Shown piece by piece: positions 11,481 through 23,995 of a DNA stretch of 64,000 nucleotides; within the stretch, counting starts at the first letter, position 1; every line of letters starts with the position of its first letter. The notes under the pieces were generated by a model. That model was not told the origin of the DNA, did no database searches, and saw only the letters and a program-made list of their open reading frames with translations. Origin of the DNA: Zerene cesonia (Eukaryota; Arthropoda; Insecta; Lepidoptera; Pieridae); the NCBI RefSeq assembly GCF_012273895.1, contig NC_052125.1, forward strand, positions 2,542,001 to 2,606,000, in the 5' to 3' direction. The translations under genes were made by a program, and so were the position numbers.

Positions 11481-14187
11481 GCTTACCAACTAAGAAAAAT
11501 AAATAGTATATATAAATGGAATGGAATGGAATATATGAAGTTTTACAATACACAAGGAAAATTGAAGTAATCTAAGATTTTTTAAATTAATTTCCTTAAC
11601 AATTATTAAATTAAAACACTAATTAATTTACATTTAGTTTTTCCCGGACTTACCAGAAACCATAAACAATATTTCTTACACGTCTCAACTTCTCATTGGA
11701 ATGTTTAGTAACATTTTAAATAATTAATATCAATGGAGTTTCGCTTCCATACAGGCTTTAATGTGGTTTGTATGTATCGAAGATTCAATGTTTTTTTGAA
11801 AATGGAACTAATATATTTTTTTTAAGTCGTCTGAAGAAAAAAGGTTAGTTCTCATTTCAAAATAATATTAACCACATATAAACAAACACATTATTTACGT
11901 ATCGCTGATTCAATATAAGAATAATGCGTTTCAAACTATGTAATAAGCAATTTAATCATAATAAAGTGATAAATGATTATATATTATGTACTCTGGTTGT
12001 AGGAAAACACAGAGGAAGTGATGTCACACTGACCTATATATGTTTCATATTCATACATATATAACAGGTTCGATATTATAAATAGTTGTTTTAATTACAG
12101 GAAGCACACACACACAGCGGCTTACGCACACCGTGATAAATCACGGGGTACGGATGGCAAATATGTCATTTGCAGATTATGTTTTCCGTTTTTATAACTA
12201 TTATAATTACTATTAATAATTGTTTTAACATAAGATTACATACAAAACTGTATTAAGCTTCTTTATGAGATAGTAAACCGGTTGAAATAAATCCAGGACT
12301 AAGTATCGGGATAGATTCGCATTTTCAATCGTAAATAAGCCTACAAAATATATAAGTAAGTAGAGAGGTTATATTAAAGCATACAGGGAAGTATCCATAT
12401 AGTTGAAGAAATACCCATAGCATGATTTATTTCAGCTATCTCTCATCTCCTAACACTAATCAAATAATCACTCCGATACTACTTAAAAGAAAGGCAAACA
12501 AACATACACAAGTCTTGTGAAATATTCTAAACTGTAATTAAATGATGCTCACCGCATATATACCCATTATTAAATCATATAATAAAGCAATAATCACCAT
12601 TCAGATAACAATTGATTCTTGCGCAATTCACAAACGTATAAACTGACAAATACACCAGTTAACGAAACGTGAAAAATGCTATCTCTCTGCTGACCTTACC
12701 CCGTTTAAGTAATGAAATGCATCTAGATCCAAGTTGACTTACAAGATACTCGGAGCCGCGTGATACAAACATAAAATATTATAATACGTGTACAATGGAT
12801 AAATCATAGATTCTTAGTTATATGTTCTTACAACTGGAATTAATTTATACATAATTATTTTACGGCGATCGTATCTTTCAATTGCAACTTGCAACTTACT
12901 GTTATTTGTAACTGACTTAAAAAAATATAAAAACGGACAATGTTTTGTCTTATGTAGGTTAAGTGCAACCGTCAGAACCGTTAAGCCAAGTTTTATAAAC
13001 TTAAAACAGATGGATTCAGATACGTTGTTTTGCTGAAAAAATATACTTCAAGTGGTGGAAAATGAGAATGGAAATGTCTATAACACATTATTCCAATAAA
13101 TTATAAATTGCCTTTACCTTAAAAGTAAAAATCAAATAGAGAAGGCGAAATCAGAAGAAAAACATCCAACAATTAACGATAATTATTCTAAGGATCCCCC
13201 AGATCGTTCAGAGCTACCAACCGTATTTGTATGGAAATATGTAATTCTGAATATTGCAAAATGCCATATCCAGAATTAAATATTTTCATAAGGATAAATT
13301 CCTTCAAGCTAAAAAAAGTAATGATCCAAGTATCATTAAGGTTAAAGTTTTCTTGGGTATATAGGCTTATAATACTTATAACGCTAAGCAAGTATAAATT
13401 ATGTAAAAAATTGTATTTCTCTGTAAGTGATTCAATTGTAATCTTTAGAGAAATAAATGTATTTAACCGTATAATATACAGTAGTTAATAATGAATTGGG
13501 TAAGATGAGTTTCATCTACGCCGTATCAGCCTTGTCAATGATACGTGGACCCTAAGGCAGTGTCCAACTATCCTATCCAATAAAAGTAGACTCAAGATAA
13601 GTACCATTATAATGACTCGCCCAACAAAGGTCGAAAACCTCAGCTCAACAGATGAGCAATATTTCTGATTATATTTTGGCTGCAAGACTTTTTAAATCCA
13701 CGCTGCGTAACTGCGTCCAGGTCTGGTCTGCGTCCAATGAAAGGTTCAGTGCTCCAAGGATGACTTCTCTTAGGTTACTTCAAGGACCAAGGGCAGATAC
13801 TTCAGAATCACAAGACCCAGTCAATTTCTTTGTTGCATGTGCGTCACAATTGTGACAGGCGGAAATGTGGCAACAAAAAACACGTAACGCTCCGGTGCGA
13901 ACGCGTCAAAACAGTTGCTATCAATTTGTGGCATCGCATCAGGTGCGGAATTTAAGAAATTGTGCAGTTAGTTGGTAATAATTCTGTTATTTCAATGGAA
14001 ATGTAGGATTCTACGCGCGAACTGTTTAATATGATACATTTAATACACATGAATTAAGATTAACAAATGGCAATGAATGAAGAAAGGAGAGATACATTTA
14101 TGAGGCAATTGAATTTATTAGCATGAATAAATGGACTAGAGAAGTAACTATTTAATTATCTGGGACTGAAATATCAAGAAGTGTTAG
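11481..14187. other. mostly unique DNA, no supported gene
   Basis: The 13.5-13.95 kb part is less AT-rich and contains a perfect 14-base palindrome, GTCACAATTGTGAC (13843-13856), and a 67-codon frame (13652-13855) with no recognisable family. The rest is AT-rich. Confidence 0.5.
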
Positions 14188-14386
14188 GACGAGCTGCGCC
14201 CCGCAGTTTCACCAGCGTAAGTCCGTATCCCGTAGGAATATCTGGTTCAAATTTGCCTATATGTTATTCCAGTTGTCCAGCTGTCTACGTACCAAATTTC
14301 ATTGCAATCGGTTCAGTAGTTTTAGCGTGAAAGAGCAACAAACACACACATCCTTATAAACTTTCGCATTTATAATATTAGTAGAA
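14188..14386 (-). mobile_element. family A Helitron-like element
   Basis: This is a full-length copy. The terminal hairpin is mutated (CCGCAGTTTCACCAGCG). Confidence 0.85.
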
Positions 14387-14518
14387 TTATAGCAGGAATT
14401 AGTAGAGAGTAAGATATCACCGTCTTAAAACTAACTCTTATAACTCTGTCTTTTTCTCACACTGGAACGAGTACTGCTTTTACCGCAGTACAGCATTTCC
14501 ATGGTATTATGCCATAAG

Positions 14519-14812
14519 CTGGTAACTAAGCTGGTGGATCCAGCTGAGGTTTTGGAGTCTAATGGTGAGCGATCACCACCTGCCATGAACATTCGAGGTT
14601 GTGCCTTCAAGGGTAAAGGGATAAGAAATGGAAAGACTGGAAAGAAGGAATGGGCAGGGAAGGGTGAAGAAGGAAGCGGGCCTCCGGCTCCCCTACTCAC
14701 CGTACGAAACATATTCTCTTGCTACTATTTCGCGGTCTCCTGTGGGGGTGTGGTACTTCCCCGGTGCGAGCTGGCCCAATTCGTGCCGAAGCGTGCTCGA
14801 CTCCCACATGGA
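14519..14812 (+). repeat. repeat D, long copy
   Basis: It extends to the right-hand module TGTGGGGGTGTGGTACTTCC...GCGTGCTCGACTCCCACA. The 163-codon plus-strand frame over it (14501-14992) is a by-product of this GC-richer repeat. Confidence 0.75.
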
Positions 14813-15054
14813 TACATTATTGCAAAGAAAATGCGATTTGATTCGTATAACCGAAGCCAACTAACGATTGTAGTATTAAGAACTAAAGTTTTTCCTTGGC
14901 ACAGAGTTAGTCATTTTTTACAATGTATCTACCTACTAAATCATGCAGCGAAACGTGTAGGTTGCACAAGCTTCAATGGAAATATGGACTGATTGTATAA
15001 TAAATTGCTTTGAATTCACTGGGTTATTTGATCGATAGCATATATCTATAGAAT

Positions 15055-15232
15055 AACTAGCACCCGGCAAACGCTGTTCTGCCTTACTCTTATCATTTAC
15101 GGGTATGAAAAATAGATGTTGGCCGACTCTCATAGATACCGGATAAGCACAAAAAATTTCATCAAAATCAGTCAAGCCATTTCGGAGGAGTATGGCAACG
15201 AAAACTGTGACACGAGAATTTTATATATTAGA
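15055..15232 (-). mobile_element. family C Helitron-like element
   Basis: This is a near full-length copy. The CTAG end is joined directly to CACCCGGCAAACG. Confidence 0.8.
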
Positions 15233-15751
15233 TTGTGTTATTAAGAAAGTGTGGACAATAGAGTGGTATTTATATTACAGTTGTAAATTTTTAAAAAAAG
15301 CTGTTACGCAATTCACACGATTACTTGAATAATATTTGAAAAATGTATACTAAGACATTATTAATAATGTTGTTATTACAACAGAATAAACTGTAAAACG
15401 TCAACGATTCAGTTCTTTTTTTAAAAATTATTCATTTTTTATATCACCGTATTTCCTAGAACACAACAATCCTCGAAATACGAAACGTACCTCCATAAAC
15501 AACATTAAAAAACATTAAATCAAACATTATAGAAATACGCTGCAAAATTATCCACCAACAATACAAAAAAGCGGTCACAGATTTAGTCCCATCACATAAC
15601 TAGTGTGGTCACCCTACGTTATCTAGATATTACCATACAATGGACTGTGTCCTTGGCTCTCCACCTTCCTCTTACAAGTGGTAAACATTTTAGGGTTCCG
15701 TTGATAAGAGATAAGATCCGTGCGCAAGATAAAGTTTTATAAATATAACTT

Positions 15752-16889
15752 ACTAGCTGTGCCCCGCGGTTTCACCCGCGTAAGTCCGTATCCCGTAGGA
15801 ATATCGGAATAAAAAGTAGCCTATATGTNNNNNNNNNNNNNNNNNNNNNNNNNNNNNNNNNNNNNNNNNNNNNNNNNNNNNNNNNNNNNNNNNNNNNNNN
15901 NNNNNNNNNNNNNNNNNNNNNNNNNNNNNNNNNNNNNNNNNNNNNNNNNNNNNNNNNNNNNNNNNNNNNNNNNNNNNNNNNNNNNNNNNNNNNNNNNNNN
16001 NNNNNNNNNNNNNNNNNNNNNNNNNNNNNNNNNNNNNNNNNNNNNNNNNNNNNNNNNNNNNNNNNNNNNNNNNNNNNNNNNNNNNNNNNNNNNNNNNNNN
16101 NNNNNNNNNNNNNNNNNNNNNNNNNNNNNNNNNNNNNNNNNNNNNNNNNNNNNNNNNNNNNNNNNNNNNNNNNNNNNNNNNNNNNNNNNNNNNNNNNNNN
16201 NNNNNNNNNNNNNNNNNNNNNNNNNNNNNNNNNNNNNNNNNNNNNNNNNNNNNNNNNNNNNNNNNNNNNNNNNNNNNNNNNNNNNNNNNNNNNNNNNNNN
16301 NNNNNNNNNNNNNNNNNNNNNNNNNNNNNNNNNNNNNNNNNNNNNNNNNNNNNNNNNNNNNNNNNNNNNNNNNNNNNNNNNNNNNNNNNNNNNNNNNNNN
16401 NNNNNNNNNNNNNNNNNNNNNNNNNNNNNNNNNNNNNNNNNNNNNNNNNNNNNNNNNNNNNNNNNNNNNNNNNNNNNNNNNNNNNNNNNNNNNNNNNNNN
16501 NNNNNNNNNNNNNNNNNNNNNNNNNNNNNNNNNNNNNNNNNNNNNNNNNNNNNNNNNNNNNNNNNNNNNNNNNNNNNNNNNNNNNNNNNNNNNNNNNNNN
16601 NNNNNNNNNNNNNNNNNNNNNNNNNNNNNNNNNNNNNNNNNNNNNNNNNNNNNNNNNNNNNNNNNNNNNNNNNNNNNNNNNNNNNNNNNNNNNNNNNNNN
16701 NNNNNNNNNNNNNNNNNNNNNNNNNNNNNNNNNNNNNNNNNNNNNNNNNNNNNNNNNNNNNNNNNNNNNNNNNNNNNNNNNNNNNNNNNNNNNNNNNNNN
16801 NNNNNNNNNNNNNNNNNNNNNNNNNNNNGAAAGAGTAACAAACATCCATACATCCATACAAACTTTCGCATTTATAATATTAATAGGAT
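15752..16889 (-). mobile_element. family A element containing the first assembly gap
   Basis: The left part ends ...TAGCCTATATGT at the gap and the right part resumes GAAAGAGTAACAAACATCC. The copy at 50020-50219 is the same subfamily (TATCAGAATAAAAAG, AACAAACATCCATACATCC) and shows what should lie between. Confidence 0.85.
15829..16828. other. assembly gap, 1000 N
   Basis: It is a run of exactly 1000 N. Both flanks are parts of one Lep1-type repeat in the same orientation, so only a few tens of bases are probably missing. Any long frame reported across it is an artefact. Confidence 0.99.
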
Positions 16890-16925
16890 TCTGATTTTAA
16901 AACACATCCTGCTAAATCCTACTAG

Positions 16926-17126
16926 TCCTACTAATATTATAAATGTGAACGTTTGAAAGGATGTGTGTGGGTTTGTTGCTCTTTCACGCAAAGACTAGTG
17001 AACGGATTGCAATGAAATTTAGTACGTAGACAGCTGGACAACTGGAATAGCATATAGGCAACTTTGAATCCCGATATTCTTACGGGATACGGACTTACGC
17101 AGGTGAAACCGCGGGGAGCAGCTAGT
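16926..17126 (+). mobile_element. family A Helitron-like element
   Basis: This is a full-length copy, in opposite orientation to its neighbour at 15752-16889, 36 bases away. Confidence 0.85.
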
Positions 17127-17139
17127 CTATTTTAAGAGT

Positions 17140-17269
17140 TTCTTTGAACGCATCAATCCTAAAAAACTACCGGACCGATTTCGAAAATTCATCCAGCTTT
17201 GGATATGTACGTTATTCATGATTGCTATAGACTATATACATGGGCGAAGACAGGGCGGATCGATAGTAT
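17140..17269 (+). mobile_element. degenerate family B element
   Basis: It has a TTTGAACGCATCAATCC core and a GGCGAAGACAGGGCGGATCG end with GATAGT in place of CTAGT. Confidence 0.6.
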
Positions 17270-17339
17270 AATAAAATAATAAATTACAAATTATGAACGT
17301 ATATTATGGAAATATTGAATTGCTTTGAAAAGTCTGAGA

Positions 17340-17520
17340 ATACATACTTAATCCCTTTTCTAACCCTTCCCAGTCCGTTCCTTTATTACCGTCATCATTT
17401 TTTTCCTCCTCCTTTACCCCTAAAAGCGAAAAACGCATTGTCAAACGCTACGCACGTTTCCATAGGCGGTGGTGATCGCTTACCATCAGGCGAACCACCA
17501 GCTCGATCCGTTATGATATA
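17340..17520 (-). repeat. repeat D, inverted copy
   Basis: The plus strand shows GTGGTGATCGCTTACCATCA and GGCGAACCACCAGCTC, the reverse complement of the repeat D start. Confidence 0.7.
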
Positions 17521-17843
17521 AAATAATAGATAGTTTTAAAACACTAATAAATACGCTTATATCAATAAATTATTGTATCGTCACCGATCCTTGATAAGTG
17601 TACAAAGTTTATTAAATCAGTCCGTTTAAAGTGGGTCATAATCGAGTCTAAAGAAGTCGGTAACAAACATACAGGTGAAGCTAATAAAAGCGTGTGAGAA
17701 AAGATTCGTATGGAAATAAATTGTCTCATTTGTCCTTATGCAGTCGCTAAGTAGGGAAATTATTTAATCCTCACTATCCTTATCAGGATATACTCATGAA
17801 ATTATTGTATCTACTATATGAACATGTTTTTTTTTATGTTATA

Positions 17844-18166
17844 GTCGGCAATGGAGCTGGTGGGTCGCCTGGTGGTAAGCGCTACCACCGCACATGGACA
17901 TTTGGAGAGACATAAGGTTCATTGCAGACCTTACGCCTCTACAAATGGAATGCCGACTCTAAATTGGGAATGGATTAGGAAAGGATTGATGAGAGGAATA
18001 AAGGAAAGGACTGGGAAGGGTGAGGAAAAGGATATGGGCCTCCGGCTCCCCAACTCACCGTACGAAACACAATAGCTATTATTTCACGCCGGTCTTCTGT
18101 GGGGGTGTGGTACTACCCGGTGGGAGCTGGCCCAATTCGTGCCGAAGCGTGCTCGACTCCCACAGT
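17844..18166 (+). repeat. repeat D, longest copy
   Basis: It carries both the ACCTTACGCCTCTACAAATG middle and the CTCGACTCCCACA right end. Confidence 0.8.
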
Positions 18167-18666
18167 GTAAACACAGAGACATATACCATGAAACTATTTA
18201 CCATTATTGTACCATTATTATCAAGGATCGGTGAATACAAAAATTTTATGATAGAAGCGTGTTTATTAGTTTTTTAAAACTACATTTATTATTCTAACAA
18301 ATTGTTTAAATCAGTCAGTTTATAATTAAAAAGTTAAGTTTGCATTAAATCAGTCGGTTTAAAGTCAAAAGAAGTCGTTTAAACATACAAGCATCCAAAC
18401 AGATGGAGTTAATAAATGCATGTTATAATATTTCCTCATTCCCTTTCGAACGGGCGAGCCACTGGTCTACGACAAGCGAAGTCACGCGTAAAATGTAATC
18501 AACGTATTCCATATAATAAGGGCTTGATATGAAAACATGCGGGCGGAGCCAGGGGGCGAGCCTAGCTATTAAAATAAAGGTCAACATAGATTGTATCGTG
18601 GAATCAATAACGGTTTTAAAGCGCGTTATTTAACCGGTTTAATGATGTAAGATACGTATTATATAT

Positions 18667-19050
18667 TTCTAATATATAAAATTCTCGTGTCACAGTTTTC
18701 GTTGCTATACTCCTCCGAAACGGCTCGACCGATTTTGATGAATTTTTTTGTGCTTATCCGGTATCTATGAGAATCGGCCAACATCCATTTTTCATAACCC
18801 TTTTTTTTATAGTGGGGAAATCTTGCATAGATACCCACGGCCCCCGGGGATGGAGCCGTGGGTTATGTCGGATTCTTACCGACCAAAACCCCACTGTGTT
18901 CCGTCGAGCCACTTGAGTGAGGGGGCCACGGGAGCTGGTTAAAATACGTCCGCGACCCCCTCGGCGGTCGCCCGTTGCCCGGCCAATTTTTTTTTTCATA
19001 CCCCTAATAGATAAGAGTAAGGCAGAACGGCGTTTGCCGGGTACAGCTAG
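18667..19050 (+). mobile_element. family C element split by a retroposed fragment
   Basis: It is a normal family C copy interrupted after TTTTTCATA (18788-18796) and resumed after a second TTTTTCATA (18992-19000). The right end is GGGTACAGCTAGT. Confidence 0.85.
18797..18991 (-). mobile_element. short LINE 3'-end-like insertion with 9-bp target duplication
   Basis: It is a 195-bp GC-rich insert flanked by TTTTTCATA duplications. On the minus strand it ends GATTTCCCCACTATAAAAAAAA, an A-rich tail. It contains GGTCGGTAAGAATCCGACAT, a motif I associate with lepidopteran LINE 3' regions, and a GCCGTGGG/CCCACGGC hairpin. Confidence 0.65.
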
Positions 19051-19382
19051 TATAATTCTAAAGCTTAGTCCTTTTTGCATTTACATAGCGGAAGAAATCT
19101 CCTTGATGACCTCCTCCTTATTTGAAGTTTAAAAAAATAATAATAAAAAATGTATTAAAAAAAATAATAAAAAAATGTATAATGCACGACTTTATACACG
19201 ACTGTTTATCACAAAAATATCAATATTACGAGTCAAAATTGCTTCATTTGATAAATACACGAACCTATTAAACCGATTTTGATCATTTTTGAACCTTTGT
19301 AGAACACGATCTTTACGAAATTTCTTTATAATATACAAATAAGGTTAATACGATCATAAATAATTGAAAATAATCCTATCCT

Positions 19383-19583
19383 ATCCTACTAATATTATAA
19401 ATGCGAAAGTTTGTAAAGATGTGTGTGTGTTTGTTGCTCTTTCACGCAAAAACTACTGAACCGATTGCAAAGAAATTTGGTACGTAGACAGCTGGACAAC
19501 TGGAATAACATATAGGTAACTTTTATCCCGATATTCCTACGGGATACGGACTTACGCGGGTGAAACCACGGGGCGCAGCTAGT
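19383..19583 (+). mobile_element. family A Helitron-like element
   Basis: This is a full-length copy with one hairpin mismatch (GGTGAAACCACG). Confidence 0.85.
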
Positions 19584-19736
19584 TATTCATAAAAAGTTAA
19601 AATATAAACGTTACTCCCACTTTATCGAGAGTCATTAATATCAATTATGTATACTTAATAAGTATGTACTAACTTTAAAGTTATAATGCACTTGGGGCTA
19701 AGTTAAAATAAGTTTGGCAAAGTTTTAAAGTTAAAA

Positions 19737-19778
19737 AACTTACGAGTAACTTGTATGTATACAAGTTACTCGTAAGTT
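19737..19778. repeat. perfect 20-bp inverted repeat with 2-base loop
   Basis: The arms are 19737-19756 and 19759-19778 (AACTTACGAGTAACTTGTAT and its exact reverse complement) with GT between. It is almost a perfect palindrome, not part of any repeat family listed here. Confidence 0.9.
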
Positions 19779-19914
19779 ACTTGAATATCGTTTGATTCAT
19801 ATTTAAATATTTTACATTCATTTACTATTTTAAGTAAATGTTTTATCAATTAAACCGACATTTAACGATATAAAAGGGAAAATGAAAATGTCTTATTGCA
19901 AGACTATTTTTATT

Positions 19915-20035
19915 AGTCAGTGCAACCTGGTTGTCTGGAAGAAATCGCTAATTAGCGATAAGACCGCTATTTCTAATAATAAGGTTAAGTTCCAATTTGT
20001 AATTTTTCTAAAACAATAAAGCATAAATAAATAAG
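19915..20035 (+). mobile_element. LINE 3' tail
   Basis: CAACCTGGTTGTCTGGAAG, ATCGCTAATTAGCGATAAG and AACAATAAAGCATAAATAAA together are the 3' end of a lepidopteran LINE family. Related copies are at 52370-52520 and 56575-56640 (inverted). Confidence 0.6.
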
Positions 20036-23000
20036 ACATTTGTTTTGCCATTATTTTTATTTATTTGAATTAAGATAATATATCATAATGATATTCCAAA
20101 AATGTTGATATATCTTAATTCAAACAAAGCTGAGATGTATTTAAAAAAATTACTAGTAGTATCTTAGCAATAATGAAAGAGCACATTTATAAAATATTTC
20201 AAAATCTACAAATTTGAAAACCTATTATTCTAAACATTATACACATATATAATAGGTTATTAATGCTATAATAACCTATTACAATAAATATATTATTGTG
20301 TACTTTTGATATCAAGTTGAGGTTTATTAGTAAATCCCCAAAATAAATCCAGAATCGAATGATTAAAAAAACCGTCCTATATCCCGTGCCTCACTACACC
20401 TACCACAACTTAGACAAGAAAAAAACACACTCGTGCAACTTATCTCATAATCAATATAAAATCTCTTGAATTCTTTACGATTCATAGAAACAGCGCATTT
20501 CTTACATTTATGCATTGCATTTGCATATATTCAGTATACATGTGTTTCATTTGGTTTTTTCTCTTCGCTAGATGCCGTGAGTAACGTTCTCCTTGGAAAT
20601 AATTACGCAATAAAAACTTTCCATTAAATACTTTTTTTTATTGTCTATGACTTGGATGATTAAAAAAAATGTATAACTGTCAATGTTTTGGCGGGTTTTT
20701 ATGATCTGCGATAAATGGAACTGCATGTTATAGTTCCTTTTTTCAGAATTAAACGTAAACGTTTTGTATAGATCTAATTAAGCATTTTGTATTTTAAGTG
20801 ACTAGTTAGTCTAAGGGATCTTGATTATTTTTAATAAATCGTTCGTATGAAATGTTTAAAAATTACAAAAAAGATAAGAAAAAAATGCGAAATATTTTCT
20901 TTAAAACCTCTAGTATTATAAAATACTTTAAATTTATGGTGCATAAATATGTGTAAATTGTATTCTTGAAATTAATAGTATTAATTCCATCAATTCGGAC
21001 AAAACTATATCCCATTTAATTCAAAATCCTAATTGTCTGTCAACGGTGCATCGTATTTATAACAATTACGCCAATTTGTTGTTAATTGTTTACAATTGAA
21101 AACAATTTTCCAATTTGCCGCCTTTTGTTTATTGTCTGTCGAAGTGGGTTACAGATTAAATAGAGCGTTGTGTTAAAAACAATTTCGAATTAGGAATGAC
21201 GGGCGGACTGTTTGACATTTAAATGACATTTTTCTTGAATGATACAAAGGGCTTATAATCTATTATTGTTATGCAATCTCAGCGAGAATATTACGTAATT
21301 TGTATCGTGTTTTTCTTCAGACAGATAAATATGTACATATAATAATATGCGATAAAGTTTTGATATATATTTTTGTGAAATGTCTCATGTCTCTCATGTC
21401 TCATGTCTCTCATCAATGGCTCATTCCATCTCAAATTTGTGTAACATTTCATAAAATATGTATAATGACATAAAATAAATATATAATAGGTCTACTTGAA
21501 AGGCGGTAGCTACAAAACGAATGGATATTTCACATTTAGAATACAAGTACATGTATACATAAGGTACAGAGATAGCGCAAGTCATCTTCACTGTTAGGAA
21601 AGATGACTTTCGAATTTCAAAATCAAGTCCCTGATTGGCCGTCAATATCAACCGTTCGGCCAATGGCAGCTCGTCAAAATGAATGACGAAGCACTTCAAA
21701 GACAATTGTTAAAAAAAATTAAGACAAAAAAATATCGGCTTCTGTTAAAGTGGCATGCTTTTTGTCCGGCTTTGTGACTCACTGACAGCGCTCACCGTAT
21801 TTTTTACGGCCTTTGTTCGTGAAAATGCATCGGTGTTTTATTCTCTTTTAACGCATTGTAATTGTATGTTTTCCCATATCTAGGTTGCGTATACTGCATC
21901 GCATCGAAATGTCAAAAGGCGCGCTCATTTCGAAAATGGAACGTCCGAGGCATAGACTAAAAAATAAAAAAGGAACAACAAAGCGGCCCGCGAAGTCAAG
22001 TGTCAAGAAAAAAAAAGCTCATTTGTGATCGGTGGACGTCAGAACGAAATGATGATGGATGAACACCGCTACCGTTCTTTAATTCGTATTGGAATGAGGT
22101 GCTGTGACGAATGCGACGCGAACCTTAACTTATTTCTAGTAACGCACCCCGTACTATGTGCTGCTTTATATTATATATATACTTATGTGGGCAAGGACAT
22201 CCGTTTATAATAGTGTCATAGTGTTTGCCTTTCTATCACGTCGCAACGGTGTGTTTTTATGGTTACATTTTTGTCTGCAAATAGTTTATGGAAAACCCGT
22301 ATAATTCCCGTTTCTGTAGGATTTCCGGGATAAAATTTTCGAATGTTATCATAAAAACAATACAAAACAGACAGATTTATTATACAATACAATGATTGTT
22401 ATATTGTTGGATGGGAAACCCATAACAAAGGAGGAATTGAAACAAGGCAACTGTAATATCTTCAATAAAACAGCATTATAATTATTATTAAACATGAAGA
22501 AAGGAATGGTTTTTGCTGATACTTTTCATTATCAATTTACTTTTTTGTTATAAAATCTATTTATAATTAATAATAAGTTATTTTCATTTGTTTGTATTAT
22601 TGTCATCATAATTTAACCTTTTTGCGAATTAAGTGTGAGAAGTTACATTGATATGTTTTATTTATCTATTGGTTCATATTTCTCTTGATAACTTGTTAAC
22701 TGTTCATTTCCTAATACACATAATATGTCTATATTCTAGCTATGCTATTAATTCGGTCCTTAATAAAAACTTTTTGAATGATTCTTATGAATTCGAATTT
22801 GGAATATTTAAAAAAAGAACAGGGAAATGGAATACATTTGAAATGTAACAATTAAAAATAAAAAAATATAGCAAATGGTCTTGACCTTTGAGTTATTGCT
22901 ACAGATTACGTAGAACTGTTTGCATTTGAACAATAGATCATAAACAGCACTAGGGATAAACTAAGGTTTATTGTCTATTAAACTTCATATCCATATTGTC

Positions 23001-23810
23001 TATGATATAAAGTCGGTTTTACACTTACGGAATTGATGGATGTGGGAAAGAGATGGGTGATAGAGTTGAATCCGTTTTTTGTTTAATGAGGAATCGAATC
23101 GTGAATAGGAAATGGTGTAAGTGTTGTTTTCGAATTGTCGATTGTTTTTTAAAAAAATATAATGATTGTTATTTATTGGTGATGAATTTAGGATATCTTA
23201 GTCATAATTATACATAACAAAATTTCTGCAGTTTGTATGAATAACATATTTCTAGCACTGATTGATGGATGATGTTGCAATTTTTTTTATAAAAACTATC
23301 GGAAAGTAAAATACTTTAATTTTTTTCAAATTTAATTAATAATATCAAAAAAAAGTAAGATCAAACCACTGTCTTAAATTTACATTCACAAAAAAAAAAA
23401 CTATATCGATACTATATTTCTCGTAGATACATCACTATCATATCGACGCGGGCTCATCAAAGTGCGGCGAACAACTTCAGACAATAACTGAGAAATATTA
23501 AATTATAATAAAATTATCTTGAGATTACTTTTTATGCTATAAGATGGATGTAAAAAGAAATAGACACGACATTATAAAGAAAATGAAAAATCATTTTTAA
23601 TTTTTAGTTTTATAGCATTGAAAAATCATTGTTTATTCAAAAGTATATATACTCGTACTAATCACGATCCGATAATAACACAGTAATATTACACAGTTAT
23701 TAACGGACTGTGTCTATATATAGGTAGATATGTCTTGCAATTACATTTTTAATATACAATATAACAAACTAATACTTTTCAATCCTGTTTTATCTTTATA
23801 CTGTATATCT
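20036..23810. other. long repeat-poor stretch of intron 3
   Basis: No coding frame is supported. A cluster of ACAAT/CAATT cores lies at 21055-21120 and a CATGTCTCT/TCTCATG minisatellite at 21378-21415. A CpG-containing unique block is at 21720-22020, and short inverted repeats of AACCTATTAT at 20219-20280. Confidence 0.5.
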
Positions 23811-23995
23811 TCTAATATATAAAATTCTCGTGTCACAGTTTTCGTTGCCATACTCCTCCGAAACGGCTTGGCCGATTCCTCTGAAATTTGGTAAGCATAT
23901 TGGGTAGGTCTGAGAATCGGCCAACATCTATTTTTTATCCCGATATTCCTACGGGATACGGACTTACGCGGGTGAAACCGCGGGGCGCAGCTAGT
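23811..23995 (+). mobile_element. chimeric Helitron-like element (family C body, family A 3' end)
   Basis: It is the same chimera as 4718-4902, including the diagnostic TTGGTAAGCATATTGGGTAG middle. It has intact CTAATATATAAAATTC start and GGGGCGCAGCTAGT end. Confidence 0.85.

Noticed and set aside
13652..13855. A 67-codon frame in less AT-rich DNA
   Set aside because: No conserved motif, no splice partners and no repeat support; too short to claim.
14501..14992. A 163-codon plus-strand frame
   Set aside because: It lies mainly over repeat D, whose other copies do not preserve the frame. No domain is recognisable.
15753..16871. Frames of 340-400 codons across the N runs (also at 37240-38383 and 40626-41834)
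   Set aside because: They consist almost wholly of unknown residues; they exist only because N has no stop codon.
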